A DNA stretch of 64,000 bases from Antilocapra americana. Taxonomy: Eukaryota; Chordata; Mammalia; Artiodactyla; Antilocapridae. Both the position numbers and the translations under genes were made by a program. Where the stretch lies: positions 8,229,154 through 8,293,153 of the forward strand of contig ML664157.1 of NCBI GenBank assembly GCA_007570785.1, read 5' to 3'. Positions 23,363 to 35,757 of this stretch are shown in pieces. Numbering within the stretch: position 1 is the stretch's first letter; each line of letters begins with the position of its first letter. Under the pieces are notes generated by a model that saw nothing but the letters and a program-made list of their open reading frames with translations, did no database searches and was not told where the DNA came from.

Positions 23363-24603
23363 ACAAAAAGAGCAACAATAGCATATGACTTCTTATTCTA
23401 TGAATCCTGTTGGTAGTAGAAACAAATACATTGGAATTAAGTATTTTCTGGATTCTGACTAGAGAAGTGAGAAAGGGCAAGGCAGGAGATAGAAGGATAG
23501 GAATGTCCTAAAAGGCTTTTGTAAGGAAACTGGCTCAGCAGTTGCCACATCAAACCGTTAGTATTTAGGGTAGAGAATTTACCCACTTAGTGGGTTTTAT
23601 GTGCATTCAAGTGACAGAATTCCTTTTCCTGTGATCTCTCAGCAGTTTCTGTTTGTGTATGAACTCTTGATTAAAAGTTTTAAATAATAATTCATACCTG
23701 GAAGTAGTTAACATGGCTATGCCATCAGCCTTCACTCACTCACTCACTTACTCTCTCAAGATTAATACTTTTTATACTAGGTGATTAAGAAAACATTGAC
23801 TGTGTATGTTTTATAGATGTATTTCTATAGAGATACAAAAGCTATTAGTGAATTGGTAGTTTTTTATACTTATTTGAAGATCTTTATTAAAAGAAAAATA
23901 TCACTGACTTGTTGAATCTAATTTGGAATTAAGTGTTGTCCATTAACATTCCCTCAGGATTCACATTATCCTTGGAACAATAAAGAAGAACTGAAGAAAG
24001 CGTTTATGAATTAAATGTTTGGGGCCTCTATAGCTCTAACATAGTTTCAGTATGTACAGTTCATTTATTATGATGAAGCTTAACCTGCTGAATCTGGGAC
24101 ACATGGCTATAACATCAATAGCCATATCAGTCTTTTTATGTAATGAAGATCTCACAGGAGAATAATTTATGTGACTTTTCTCACTCATATTGAAATATCA
24201 CAAGGTTCTTCAATCTATTACAAAATATTTATTGAATGCATTTAGCTGGACTCAGAATTGGCTTCAAAGAGTCTGAATAACCTGAAGTTTAGTATCATCC
24301 CTGATCCCCACCCACCCTCCCACCCATTACCAGAATTGGCAGTCTTCACTGGGGCTCACATTCTAAAACTAAGGACTTAGCCATCCAGACACACCAGACT
24401 CCAAAGTGGGCTGGAAATGTAATCCTCAACTGGGCAACCATGTGCAGCTACAATTCTAAAATTGTGTAAGAACTGGGAAACAGATCTTGTGAACAACTGG
24501 CAGCGTCAGTGAGATCACCTAACAAAACCAGATTTCATTTACAAATATAGGCAGAGGGATAGATTTGGCTCATTGATCATAATTTACTGACTACTCTGAA
24601 GGT
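23363..24603. other. No recognisable feature
   Basis: Unique AT-rich sequence. A CACT tetranucleotide run of about four units lies near 23735-23750. No repeat family is supported. Confidence 0.5.
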
Positions 24604-24738
24604 AGACTGGGAGGGAGGTGGGAGGAGGGTTCTGGAAGTGAAATACATTTATACACGTGGCAGATTCATGTCAATGTATGGCAAACCAACACGATAATGT
24701 AAGGAAACAATAAATTAATTAATTTAAAAAAATCTATA
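24604..24738 (+). mobile_element. Ruminant L1 3' terminus fragment
   Basis: GGGAGGGAGGTGGGAGGAGG, then GGCAGATTCATGTCAATGTA, then an A-rich tail at 24712-24732. It is the last about 130 bp of L1, extremely 5'-truncated. Confidence 0.88.
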
Positions 24739-24744
24739 TCGTAA

Positions 24745-25565
24745 ACCCTAAGGCTACCACTGAAAAAAACAGAGTTATAGCTAATAAATAAATTTAAAAG
24801 GCAAATATAATTATAAAAAATTCAGTTAAGCCTCGATAAAACAGAAGAGGAAGTAACAAAGAAAACAGGGAAATGGGAGAACACAAATAACAACAAAATA
24901 AGTGTAGATGTAACCATATTAATAATCATATTAATGGAAATGATCTAAACACCCAAATCAAAAGGCAGAGATTTTCATATTGAACATAAAAGCAAGAACC
25001 AAATATGTTCTTGTAAGAAATGCACTTTTAATATAAACTCAAATGGACTGAAAGTAAAAGAATAAAAAACAATGCTAAAACTAATATTTAGAAGAGGAGA
25101 CTACAGCCCAAATAGTCATAAATGGGTGAATGAATACACAGATTGTGCTAGATCCATACAATTAAAAGGAACAAAGTATTGACACATGCTGCAACATGAA
25201 TGAATCTCAATAGTAATTAATACTATGTGAAAAAATTTAGATGTCTTCTAAAAACACTAAATACTTCAGATTCTATTTGAATAAAAATAATCTAAAGAAT
25301 CTAAAACAAATGCAAACTCATTTAGAATAATAAAAAGCAGATCAGTGGTCAGAAACAAGGATGGAGGTGGTATGGGGGGCTGGCAAGAGAGAAAAATTAC
25401 AACCAGAACAAGGATACTTTTGGGGGTAATCGATATGTTCACTGTTTGATTATGGTGATTATTTCATGGTTGCATACATATGTCAAAAATTACCAAACTA
25501 TACAATTTAACTATGTGAAGTATATTGTACTGCAGTTACACCTCAATTAGTTTCTTTTAAAAAGA
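24745..25565 (+). mobile_element. Ancient L1M (MA/MB-type) 3' end
   Basis: Plus-orientation blocks: ACATGCTGCAACATGAATGA, GCAGATCAGTGGTCAGAAAC, CTTTTGGGGGTAATCGATAT, CATACATATGTCAAAAATTA, and a terminal GTTACACCTCAATTAG. These form the 3' UTR of placental L1M elements. Coding frames are lost. Confidence 0.85.
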
Positions 25566-26467
25566 TCCATGGAGAGAGTTCACAGCAGGAGCATAGCTTC
25601 CCACCAGTCAATATGCCTGACCAGTGTACTTGCATTTCAGCTTTCTTTTTCTTCTCACATCAACCACTGATTTATCTTAAAATATGGCTGAAGTCCAAAT
25701 TCATCCAAAAATGTTTTATCACCCACTCATATTCCAAAACTGTGTCCTTAGGAAAATAAATATTGCGTAAGTTTGCCTTACTTGTCTGCAGCTTTGTCTT
25801 ACTGAGGTCAGTCACCTTGTGTCTGTATGCTCAGGGTCAAATCATATGTACATAAAAATATGATCAGTCTTATTGGACTTCTTTATGAATATCTCATTAA
25901 ATATGACACTCAGAATATGAAGTACTTGGTTTGGCCAAGGCAAGACAAACCAACTAAATTGGACATTAACGCATAATTCTCCTAAGGGCACAACTGCACA
26001 AGTAAAATCACATTAAGTATTATTTAATGGGGCTAAACGGGACCATTTTTTTTGGTATTAACTTTATGAAGATAAGAATTATCTAACCTATAGAAACTTT
26101 GTTTAACAACCAATATGCTATTGAGATCTCAGAAATAATGATAAAAGTCACCATATAGTAATGCTAATTATGGTATACATTTATAGTCTTTAACAATTTA
26201 CAACCACTTTCATAAGTTTTATCACATTGAAAGATGAATTATGACTCTAAAAATGCTTTAAGCTTTGTGGCAGGGGGGCAGCATAATTTGAAACATAATT
26301 TATTTCTCTGTCCGATACTCATATAAACTGTCTCCATTAAGCAAGTCTTCTATTGCCTAGTTATTCTGAACTTTTTTTGCAAAAAGCCTTAATCAGATAG
26401 AAACTGCCAGTCAAAGCTTGCCACATACCTTGTGAAAACCTTAGAGAACAAAATATCAAATTTCTTT
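25566..26467. other. No recognisable feature
   Basis: Unique AT-rich sequence. Confidence 0.5.
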
Positions 26468-27430
26468 GTTTTTAAATAAAATTTTTATTTTAGAACAGTT
26501 TTAGATTTACAGAAAACTTGCAAATATAATAAGGATAGTTATTACATACCCCACACCCAATTTCTCTGTTGTTAGTACATTAGTCTCATACATTTGTCAT
26601 AGCTAATAAACCATTATGTTAGTATTCACTCAACTGCATACTTAGTTCAGATTTCATTCATTCTCTGCATGTTATCCTTTTCCTTTTTCTGTTACAGGAT
26701 CCAATCCAGGGTACATAGTGCATTTAGTTATCATGTCTTCTTAGTCTCCTCTGCTCTTAAAAGTTTCTCAGGCTTTTCTTGTTTTTGTCTTGTTTTGATA
26801 GTTTTGAGGAATACTGGTCATGTATTTTGGAGAATGTTGCTTTAGGTGTGTTACCATGTTTTCATTTAGGTTGACATTGCGGGTTTGTGGGAAGACCACA
26901 GAGGTGACACGCATTTCTTGTCACATCGAGAATGCATGCTCTCAGTACCATTATCACTGATAATGTTGACATTGGTCATTTGACTGAGATAGCATTTGCT
27001 TCTCACTATAAAGTTTTTGTTGTTGTTGTTTTTCTACCCTTTGGGAGTAGGTTGCTAAGCACAGCTCACATTTAAGGGACAGGGTTAAGATTCACCTTCT
27101 TGAGGGATTAGTAGCTACATAGATTACTTGAAATTCTTCTGTGCAAGAAATTCATCTCTTCCTCATTTACTTTATCACTTATTTATACTGGTGTATATTC
27201 ATGGATATTTTATACTTTGTGTTATAATCCAATACTATGTTATTTATTTTGTGGTTCAGATTGATCCAACTTTGGCCACTGGGAATTCTTTCAGTTTGGC
27301 TCCTGTATCTTTTCAGTATACCCCACCCATGTGGTTTTCAGTTTTTGAGCTTTTCTTTTTCTTTCTAGAACTACAAGATGTTTTAGACTCTCCTTTCTCC
27401 AGCCCCAGAATCAGCCATTTTGATAAAACT
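26468..27430 (-). mobile_element. Ancient L1M 3' UTR
   Basis: From ACAGTTTTAGATTTACAGAA through ACCCCACACCCAATTTC, CAGTTTTGAGGAATACTGG-like, GGAAGACCACAGAGGTGAC and GGAATTCTTTCAGTTTGGC to CAGCCATTTTGAT, the order follows the complement of an old placental L1M 3' region. The 104-aa plus frame inside it is fortuitous. Confidence 0.82.
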
Positions 27431-28499
27431 TGGAGTGGATAATGACTTTCCTAAAATTTGATGATAGATTTTTACATAATTACTGACTAGTCTTGAATAA
27501 TCATTTGGCTTTACCCTTTGAGGTCCTTGAGTAGTTTACAATAAAATCAAAACTGAATAACAGAAACACTTCTTAATAAATCAGTTGTTAGCTGTAAGTC
27601 TCTAAGCTCAATTGTTTACTCAGCTTTGTAACTGAAAGTTCTGTTAACCATGACTGTCCCTCTCGCTTTATTACCTGTCCTCCTCATGCTCTGATATCTG
27701 GGATTGGTTTTAATCATGGAGTTTGAATGTGAAAATATAGAGGTAAAAAGTCTAAAGCAATCTCAATGAAACAGTTTAATTTCAAATGCTTTTAAAAATA
27801 CATTGCACTCACACACAAAAAAAAAGTTTGAAAATTCTGCACAGATGCAAATAGTCTCAATGGCCTCTTATTTCATACACTTAAGTATGAGTTACAGAAA
27901 AACTCCAATGGATAATGGGCCTGTCAATAGTAGGTGGAAATTTCTGAACATTTATCTTGAGAATGGTGTTCTAAAATATCTAGGTATAATTTGAAGTTAT
28001 AAAACTATCTTAAAGAAAAATGTAACTTTAACATTTTTAAAGTTAAATCTTGAATTACCATGAGTCCTTTGATCGCAGCTTCAAAAGTCAAGCTTCTTTG
28101 TGAACAGGGTACACTAGAACCATAATCTGCTGGAGTGCAGAAGGACCTTTTAGACCACATCGACCCATTTTACAGAAGAGGATATCATCGTCAAAACATA
28201 CACCATTTTTAATTTGTTTAGAGAAAACAATTTGTGAAATGGCTATGAAATTGATACCAAATTTTTTTGATGCATAGAGTGATTAGGGCAACTCACTAAT
28301 TCAGCTAACAGGTAAAATCATATTAAAGAGGTATTCAACTTTTTTCTCAAAATATATATTGTATTTGTTAGAAATATATTGTTTTTAATCCTGAAGTCCC
28401 GGGTTTGCTTACCTGTTGTACACCAAACAGTTTCTCAATCATCATAAATTAATTATTTGAAATTGTATTCTCTTTAATTCTATAAACATATAATATACA
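27431..28499. other. No recognisable feature
   Basis: Unique AT-rich sequence. A possible scrap of old SINE near 28140-28190 (CATTTTACAGAAGAGG) is too short to call. Confidence 0.5.
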
Positions 28500-28665
28500 G
28501 ATTTTGGAGTAACACTAGACTGGAAGTCAGTAGGCCTAAATGATAGACTCATTTCTGTCAATAACTCTCATGTGCTCTTGAACAGGTAGTTTAACACAGC
28601 TCAGCCTCAGTTTCCTTTTCTATAAAGCAAAGGGGTAAATCTGAAGCACTGGGATTGCTTCCAGT
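28500..28665 (+). mobile_element. MIR SINE
   Basis: Sense-orientation MIR blocks: ACTGGAAGTCAGTAGGCC-like, CATGTGCTCTTGAACAGGTA, GCCTCAGTTTCCTTTTCTAT, AAAGGGGTAAATCTG. Confidence 0.78.
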
Positions 28666-29820
28666 TTTAACATTCCATGATTCCATTATTTTTATCTTTA
28701 CTTTCAAGAAATCATTTCACATCATATGTGTTTGCCTGTATGCATATTTCTAAATAGCTTGTCATCCCTTTTTTATGTTTTTCTTCCTGGAATTCTGCTG
28801 TTTCTATAGAGAGAGAAGCTGTCGTTTAAAGAAGGAAATGGTCCAAAGTAAAGAACTTACATTCCAGGATATGAGATTTTTGTAATCATGCTCTTTGCTT
28901 GTTTTCACATTCACATTTAATGGCTGAAGAGCAACCAGCAACAATGCCAGGATGAGAAGAAGAATTTAAAGGAATTAAGGAGATGTGCAATAAATTGCAT
29001 GTCTCAACCTATCAAACTATTTTAAATCTTGAGAAAACTGCTACTTTTAAAAAAAATTTGATGTTGCCTTGTTGCCATATGGTCTGTATCTGGTACTTAG
29101 TGATAGCAGTCAGCCCATCTCTTATTATTATTGTGAACAGCAGGATGTAAATGGCATGACCTGAACCAGCTAGGCACGAAGGTGTTAACTCTCTCAGTAC
29201 TTAACTAGAATGCACACCATATGCATGTGTGTAATTAGCCTTATGCTTTTTATGTTCCAACCTTGAGTCTTTTCTCAAAAAGTTATTATAATTTAATTTT
29301 GTGTTTTTGTAATGATAGCATTTTTTTTTCAATTAAGAAATGTTAGTTACTTTTTTTTTTCGCCAATAATCACCCTCTTATCTGAGTTCATCACTAGGAG
29401 TTCATCAGTAGGAGAGAAAAATTGCTTCACATTATCTTGAGTAACATTTGGATGAGCTATCAGTCATCAGCAGAAATTAACCTGAACATGCCTCCAATGA
29501 GATGAAGAACATTTAGGCATGCCAGCTGGAAGACATTTACAGTTTCATTTTTCCAGCTTCCTCAGAAAAATCTTTCCCGTGCACATCTGTGAAGGTTTCA
29601 TAATGATTCAAGTGATGTGAGCTTTGTGTGGCATTCGGGCACTCAGAGACATTTAAATCACTCTGCAGTATCAGAAATGCACCTAAAATTTAAGAGCAAG
29701 AGGCTTTCCAATTCTCACATTGCAGCTCTGCCCTCTGGTTCATGATTGACTGCCAACTTTCTAAAAGGCAGCTCAGAGCATACAAAACCTCTTCAGTATA
29801 GTGTTTTCCCCCTCTGATCC
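28666..29820. other. Repeat-poor unique stretch
   Basis: About 1.15 kb with no recognisable interspersed repeat. A 14-bp near-perfect tandem pair GAGTTCATCASTAG lies at 29384-29411. No open frame of note. This is a plausible place for conserved noncoding DNA, but nothing in the sequence alone proves it. Confidence 0.5.
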
Positions 29821-29821
29821 C

Positions 29822-29990
29822 TTCTTTCTGAGGATTATTAACCTTAAAACTGGAAGGAACCTGCAGATCATCTGGTCCAACCCAATAAATTTGATAACTG
29901 AAGAGACTGGCTCTAGAGAGACTGAGGCATTATCCAAACCTCTACACCGACCTTGTGACAATATGAGGACAGAGCCCAGGGCTATGTTGT
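29822..29990 (+). mobile_element. Ancient SINE-like repeat (tentative)
   Basis: The order AACTGGAAGGAACCTGCAGA, TCATCTGGTCCAACCC, then GAGACTGAGGC resembles an old mammalian tRNA-derived SINE. The family is not assigned. Confidence 0.4.
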
Positions 29991-30530
29991 TTGTATTACA
30001 TTAAGGTGATTCTCTTATTATTTCAAAATTATAAATATATTCACTATGTTGCTAGATTACAGTCACATGTCCAGGCTTTCATGAATCATGATTATAAAGC
30101 AGAGCTGATATGCAAATCAGTATAAATATATTAACGTAGGAAAATTATCCTTGGTCACTATGAAAACTTCATTTATCCTTATGGTAGATAGACTTTATGG
30201 TTCACATATAGTGAGGTTATTGTAAGCAATGATCCAAGATGTCTAATATCTTGTAAAGAAAATAAGGAAATTACCTGATAGCTTTAATTATGTCAATATT
30301 CCAAATCAGATCTTTTTCGAAGTTAGCTTCTATTAGGAAAAAGAGGAGTTTTGTACCACCTGTTAAAATCAGATTGTGAAGATTTCAAAGAGCCTCAAAG
30401 ACTTTCCCCTGCTTCTAGAAATTCCCGTGTTTAAACAATTTCAGATCTATAAAAATCTACTGTTTTTAAAGAATTTACTAAGTAGATTTTTTGGAACCTT
30501 TAAAATCTAATGAAGTTTTATTACATGGCA
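29991..30530. other. No recognisable feature
   Basis: Unique AT-rich sequence. Confidence 0.5.
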
Positions 30531-30715
30531 GAACTGTCCCTGGACTCAAATCCAACCTCTGTCATTTACTGGCCATGTGATTTGGGGAAAAGCTCTCTAA
30601 GCTTCAATTTTCCTCAGAGAATAGGAAAATATAAAGAGCCAGCTCATTGAGTCATAACATGAATTAACTGATAACCCCTTAGCTTAGACCCTGTCATACA
30701 GGAGGCACTCAAAAC
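30531..30715 (+). mobile_element. MIR SINE
   Basis: GACTCAAATCCAACCTCTGT, ACTGGCCATGTGATTTGGG, CTTCAATTTTCCTCAGAGAA and CATACAGGAGGCACTC are the MIR consensus in sense. Confidence 0.82.
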
Positions 30716-31580
30716 AAATGGTTCCTCATTTTCCAAAAGCTTGTGAACCACTCCCATAAACCTTGAAATGTTCAAGGTTCCCATATGTCACCTCTAAGAC
30801 AGTTCATCACAGGTGGAAGTAAACTCTTTATTCAATCATAATTACTCACATTTGTTTGGATAATATGGCCACCCTACCTAGAAGAAAAGAAGCTATTGAC
30901 AGATTTTTTTAGAGCCTTTCAAAACTGATGTTTCTACATAGTCACTAAGAACAAGAATAAATCAAAAGATGGGCAGTGAAGGTCTCCTAAAGACCTTGAC
31001 CTTTGACTTACACCAACCTAACATCTAATTTTATTTTTTTTTTGGACCTGAGAATTGCCTAACAGTTTCTTTTGTGTGCTAATACTGAAATAAACTATAA
31101 ATATCTGTATACTCATTAACTCAGTGAAACAAAATGAAGTACATTTTTGAGGAAAGTCAAGCATAGAAAACTTGGCAGGCGAGGGCAGTTTGGGACACAT
31201 CTATAAGTTTAGGGGTTCTGTCATACAAACCGAGAAGAACAAAGAACAAGGGGACCTGAGCCCGTGGACAAGCCCTTTCTTTATTCAAATAAAAAGTATT
31301 TCTTACCTTCATAATCTAATTGTAGTGTGGGATGTTCACAAATGAATATATACTTTCAGTCACAAAAGTATAATTTTACATTAATATTTATTAGTATAAT
31401 TACAATGCAGACATTTAATGTGGCATGTGGAATTGAAGGTATGAATCATACCTAAAGACATATGATTATAAAGATACTAGTTCCCACAAAGTAATATGGT
31501 AGAGTTTTCAGTGTTGTTTTTCTTTGTTTCATTGTTACTGCATTTATGTGACTCTCTGAATAAATAACAATTTTTGCTTC
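30716..31580. other. No recognisable feature
   Basis: Unique AT-rich sequence. Confidence 0.5.
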
Positions 31581-31582
31581 TA

Positions 31583-31611
31583 TTATGTGTGTGTGTGTGT
31601 GTGTGTGTGTA
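31583..31611 (+). repeat. (TG)n microsatellite
   Basis: About 13 uninterrupted TG units, long enough to be length-polymorphic. Confidence 0.95.
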
Positions 31612-31824
31612 TCACATTAAGTAGGCTAGCAGTGCCATTAGTATTTATTCATACTTACAAAACTCCTATAGCTTTGTCTTTTCAGCAAGTATTTCTCCTT
31701 ACTATAATGGAGGAGATTTCATTGTGACTTCTGGGCACATAGTACCCTTCCCAGACCTGGAAAGACCTACTTTCAATATCAATCAATATGGAAGATGCAA
31801 ATAAGTAATTAACACATGCTCAGT

Positions 31825-32005
31825 ACAAACTAGTACTCTGCTTAGCACTTTTCATGCATTATCTAATTTAATGCCCATAGCCCTATGAGATAAGTTTTAT
31901 TCTAGCACCATTCTATAGATAAGGAAACTATAGTATAGAAAACTAAGTGTATAAAAGTTAGATAGCATGTTCATGTGGTAATTATCAGAGCCATCCAAGT
32001 GTAAT
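31825..32005 (-). mobile_element. MIR SINE
   Basis: CATGCATTATCTAATTTAAT, CCCTATGAGATAAGTTTTAT, a GATAAGGAAACTATAG block and CATCCAAGTGTAATCTGAC-like sequence: the MIR complement. Confidence 0.78.
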
Positions 32006-32171
32006 CTGACATCAAAGTCAGCGACAGTGAAAATCCTTCCTTACACAGAGTGTGTTCCAGAGATTTTTTTTTTTTAATTCTCTTTTGCACGTGGTCTTCT
32101 AAAACAGGAAAAGATGGGCATAACAGAGCCTCTGAAGGGTGATGACTGCATTTTTGGCCATCTTAATAGCA

Positions 32172-32305
32172 TGATAATGGAGAAGGAAGGGGCAACCCTC
32201 TCCAGTATTCCTGCCAGGATAGTTTCATGGACAGAGGAACCTGGTGGGCTACAGTGCATGAGGTCACAGAGAGTCGGACACAACTTAGCGACTGAACAAC
32301 ATCCA
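32172..32305 (+). mobile_element. Bov-A-type SINE, monomeric
   Basis: GGAGAAGGAAGGGGCAACCC through GTCGGACACAACTTAGCGAC. One A-unit only, with no tRNA head. Confidence 0.85.
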
Positions 32306-32720
32306 ACAGAGAGCATGATGGTAAAATTCAGAGGCATGAAAGAACAAATACTACCAAAATTTTGTCAGAAGTTAAAAAAATATGAAAATATATATACATC
32401 AATAATAATGAATGGGCAACAAGAAATAAAAGAGATCCATCAAGATGCAAGTTGTTAGGATATTTGGGAAGGTTCCCATGTAAAATGGTTCTTGTTTGGA
32501 AAGAAGGTTCATTGTCTTTGAAAATGCTTTGTCAGAGAAGGGAGTAGGATGTGTGGGTTGATCTGCCACCCCTAAACAGTTTATCACCATTCATAGCTTT
32601 TTCAGAGGAAAAATAGAAAAAGCATTTGTTTGCTACCACCTGAGACTCTTAGTGAAGATATGAAGGAGATTTGTCCAGCCTGCTTGAAGATAGGGATGTT
32701 CTGTGAGAAAGCCAAAAAAT
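32306..32720. other. No recognisable feature
   Basis: Unique sequence between two BovB-type SINEs. Confidence 0.5.
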
Positions 32721-32986
32721 GCTGCTCCTGCTGCTGCTGCTGCTGCTAAGTCACTTCAGTCTGTCAGACTCTGTGCGACCCCATAGACGGCAGCCCACCA
32801 GGCTCCCATCCTTGGGATTCTCCAGGCAAGAACATTGGAGTGGGTTGCCATTTCCTTCTCCAGTGCATGAAAGCGAAAAGTGAAAGTGAAGTCACTCAGT
32901 TGTGTCCAACTGCAGCCTACCAGGCTCCTCCATCCATGGGATTTTCCAGGCAAGAGTACTGGAGTGGGGTGCCATTGCCTTCTCCG
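32721..32986 (-). mobile_element. BOV-A2 SINE (dimer) with (CTG)n tail
   Basis: Two A-units on the minus strand, joined by the GTGAAAGTGAAGTCACTCAG-type linker in complement. The left edge is the (AGC)n tail read as about six CTG units (32733-32750). Confidence 0.92.
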
Positions 32987-33555
32987 CAAAAAGTGCTACT
33001 GGCCCAAATACATCTGGAGAGTAGTTAGCCTTAGCAAACCACCAACAGTATCAGCTTGATCACCAGCAAGACCCAGTCACAATAATGAAGCTATCTGTGT
33101 TTACTCTAGTATGATCATGACAGGCACAATGTCAGTATGTTTAAATCATTCTAGCAATTTAACATTCCTATAAATTAACTCAAGAGATCAACACCAAGTG
33201 TCAACAAAGTGAAAAATGAAATGAACCTGTGACCATAGGTGGAATTTTTACCACTTACTTTAATGCCTTAGTCAAGATCTTCATGTCCCAGGGCCTCAAT
33301 TTTATCAGTAAAGTTAGAATCACTCAGAAAGTCTTTGTGGAACGACTACTAAGCACTTGATTCTGCATTGTAAGATATTAAAAGTAGAGGCAGACAGAGC
33401 CCACCCCTCTCCCAGGATTTAGAATAATATATATTCCTACTCAAGGAAATAGAAACACTGGCTGTCAGTAATGTTAGCACTTCACTATTCTTTTCTTTTT
33501 CCAGGGAATATATGGAATTCCATGTATTTTTAGGGAATATATAGAACATTAAGAG
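32987..33555. other. No recognisable feature
   Basis: Unique sequence. The minus frame at 33349-33567 is not supported. Confidence 0.5.
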
Positions 33556-33702
33556 GTATGCATGCACAGTTGCTCAGCTGACTCTGCAACCCCATGGACT
33601 GTAGCCTGCCAGGCTCCCAGGTTCAACCCAGAGATAGAACCCGAGTCTCCTGCATCTCCTGTATTGCATGGATTCTTTGCTGCTGAGCCACCTGGGAAGC
33701 CA
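33556..33702 (-). mobile_element. Bov-tA SINE with internal deletion
   Basis: Tail (CACAGTTGCTCAGC) at the left and tRNA head (CCACCTGGGAAGCC) at the right. The middle GGGATTCTCCAGGCAAGAAT region of other copies is missing, leaving about 145 bp. Confidence 0.85.
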
Positions 33703-33725
33703 GGAGATACAAGATTTCTCTAACA

Positions 33726-34025
33726 AAAGAGACAAGGTCTCACTGTGTTGCTCAGGTTGGAACTGCAGTGGCTATTCACAGGCACCATCCCACTACTAAT
33801 CAGCACAGGAGTTCTGACCTGCTCCGTTTCCAACATGGACCAGTTCACCCTTCTTTAGGTAACCTGCTGGTCCCCTGTGGCCAGGAGGTACCATATGAAT
33901 GCCGAACTTAATTTAGACACCCATCAGCATAGCACACCACACCCTGGAACTCCTGGACTCCATCCATCCTCCTGCCTCTGTCTCCCGAGTATTTGGGACT
34001 GTAGGCGCCAGGCACCAAGCCCAGT
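33726..34025 (-). pseudogene. RN7SL: 7SL (SRP) RNA pseudogene, full length
   Basis: The minus strand follows 7SL RNA, the scaffold of the signal recognition particle, from first to last base. The 5' end at 34025 is degraded (ACTGGGCTTGGTGCCTGG for the usual GCCGGGCGCGGTGGC). Then come ACTCGGGAGACAGAGGCAGG, GGAGTCCAGGAGTTCCAGG, TAAGTTCGGCATTCATATGG and, at 33819-33831, the helix-8 SRP54-binding core GGAAACGGAGCAG, perfectly kept. The end is GTGCCTGTGAATAGCCACTG and GTGAGACCTTGTCTC at 33726. Many substitutions in the Alu domain argue against function. No poly(A) follows the 3' end, and no clear duplication is seen. Ruminants lack Alu and B1, so this is an individual 7SL copy rather than a SINE. 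The family call is firm; whether L1 made it is inference. Confidence 0.93.
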
Positions 34026-34244
34026 AGCAGTTTACTATTCCTAATGAAGACATCAGACCTCATCAACTGTGCTCAGGTGAGTGGAAGAATCTCTATCAGT
34101 TCCTCTTATCTTTGTAAAGTTTTGTAAGAATTCAGTTCACTGGTCACATTGCTGCTGGAAAACCCATGGAAAGGCTTTAGAAATGCAGGATTAGAGTTGT
34201 ATGGCATAATCTAAGTATCACTCCCATATTTCCATTTTCAGTGG

Positions 34245-34432
34245 TTATTAAGAATAATCCCTGGAATCAGACTACTTGTATGTTCGTATTCTAGCTCAGC
34301 CACTTAGTAACTGTTGCTCTGGGGTGAATAAGCCTTGGTTTTGTCATCTCTAAAATGAAATTGTGAACACTTTATTGTGAGAATTAAATAACGCCCATAC
34401 ATGTAAGTATGACTGACATAGGAATTCGCTAT
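34245..34432 (+). mobile_element. MIR SINE
   Basis: CCTGGAATCAGACTACTTG, AGCTCAGCCACTTAGTAACT, TTGTCATCTCTAAAATGAAA and GAGAATTAAATAACGCCC match sense MIR. Confidence 0.82.
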
Positions 34433-35757
34433 TATCAAAATGATCCTCTCCACACAGATCACTAAGGATGCAGGGTCCAGTAGGTGACAATATAGCTACA
34501 GGAAGCTATGGATTTGTCTTTGCAACAAGTATCTAAACCCAGATTAAATTAAGTATTCAAGTTACAATTTATCATTGGTGCTAAGCCATAAAAATATATT
34601 TCTGACATGAGACAAAATGAAGAACAGAGGGCATTGTTATAAATGGTTAACTGTTTATAATATAATTAATAGAAATATATTTATGTGTGTGTGTGTCTTC
34701 AGGCAAAGACAGATGGCACACATGCTTAAACCAGATATTAGTGTGTTCCTCTCAACAAAATCTACAGTCCTTTCCACCAATACCTAGTAGTAATAACTTT
34801 CAAACTAATGAAAAAATGATATCAAACATTAATTAAAACAATAATATTCACCTATATATATATATATATATATTTCTAAGTGCACAGAGAGAAACAAGTT
34901 GCAGTTCAGGAAGAAAAAGAAGCCAATATTCTTTGACATTTTTTGGCAGTTTCTCTTGAAAGCATTAAATTCTATTTAGCCTTCAGTTTTAGCTTCTCAT
35001 TGACCTTGTCCATAGAGCAGGAAGGAGTTCTGTTAGTATATTTTATGGGTTCTAAACCTTAACATGTTATGTTTTTAATACAGGAGCATTCAGAAGCTCA
35101 ACCCGTTGCTTCTAAATAAGACATTTGTCCTCCAATTAACATCATGATGTAAAGATTTGTACATTTGCTATTACTTTCAAAGTACTGTCTCCAGAGCATA
35201 ATTAGTTGAATCCATAAAGGATATTAATTCATCCCCATTATAAATCATTTCATTATTTCATTCCTTTTTCCTAAGTTATTAGAATGGAACTTGCATCATA
35301 CTTAAGGTGTTTACTTCTGTGTACAACTAAAACTATAATTCATAACAAGATGTCACAATATGTCCAGTATGATTTTTCACCAAAGAGATTATGTGGACAG
35401 ATAAAATCAAAATCTGCCACATAACACGTTAAACACCTGGGGCTTTATAATCCCTGTTAACATAATGAAAATCTCTTTAGAGGCAGCTTTAAATTTTTAT
35501 AGGTTTAACTTTTTACGGGTTCACTGTCTCTCAAACTCTTCAACTATTAAAGTTTTTCTTGAGGCATATATTAACATTTTATAGAAAACTTATGTCCAGT
35601 AGAACACCTTTTAGAAAGTAATAATTACAAACACAGAGCAGCCCTTCATGTATCCAAAAAAGCTCACCTGTCAGGAATAAAATTAGACCTCACGGTGCAA
35701 GCAGGCCTCTGCAGTATCTGCAGTAAACTCACAGCTAGCCCACAGCAAATGCACATG
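34433..35757. other. Unique sequence with two short dinucleotide tracts
   Basis: Contains a short TG run near 34684-34696 and a (TA)n tract of about 11 units at 34852-34874. Otherwise nothing is recognised. Confidence 0.55.

Noticed and set aside
31583..34874. Possible Z-DNA or regulatory role for the (TG)n and (TA)n tracts
   Set aside because: Short dinucleotide tracts are common in mammalian DNA and no adjacent gene or motif supports a role.
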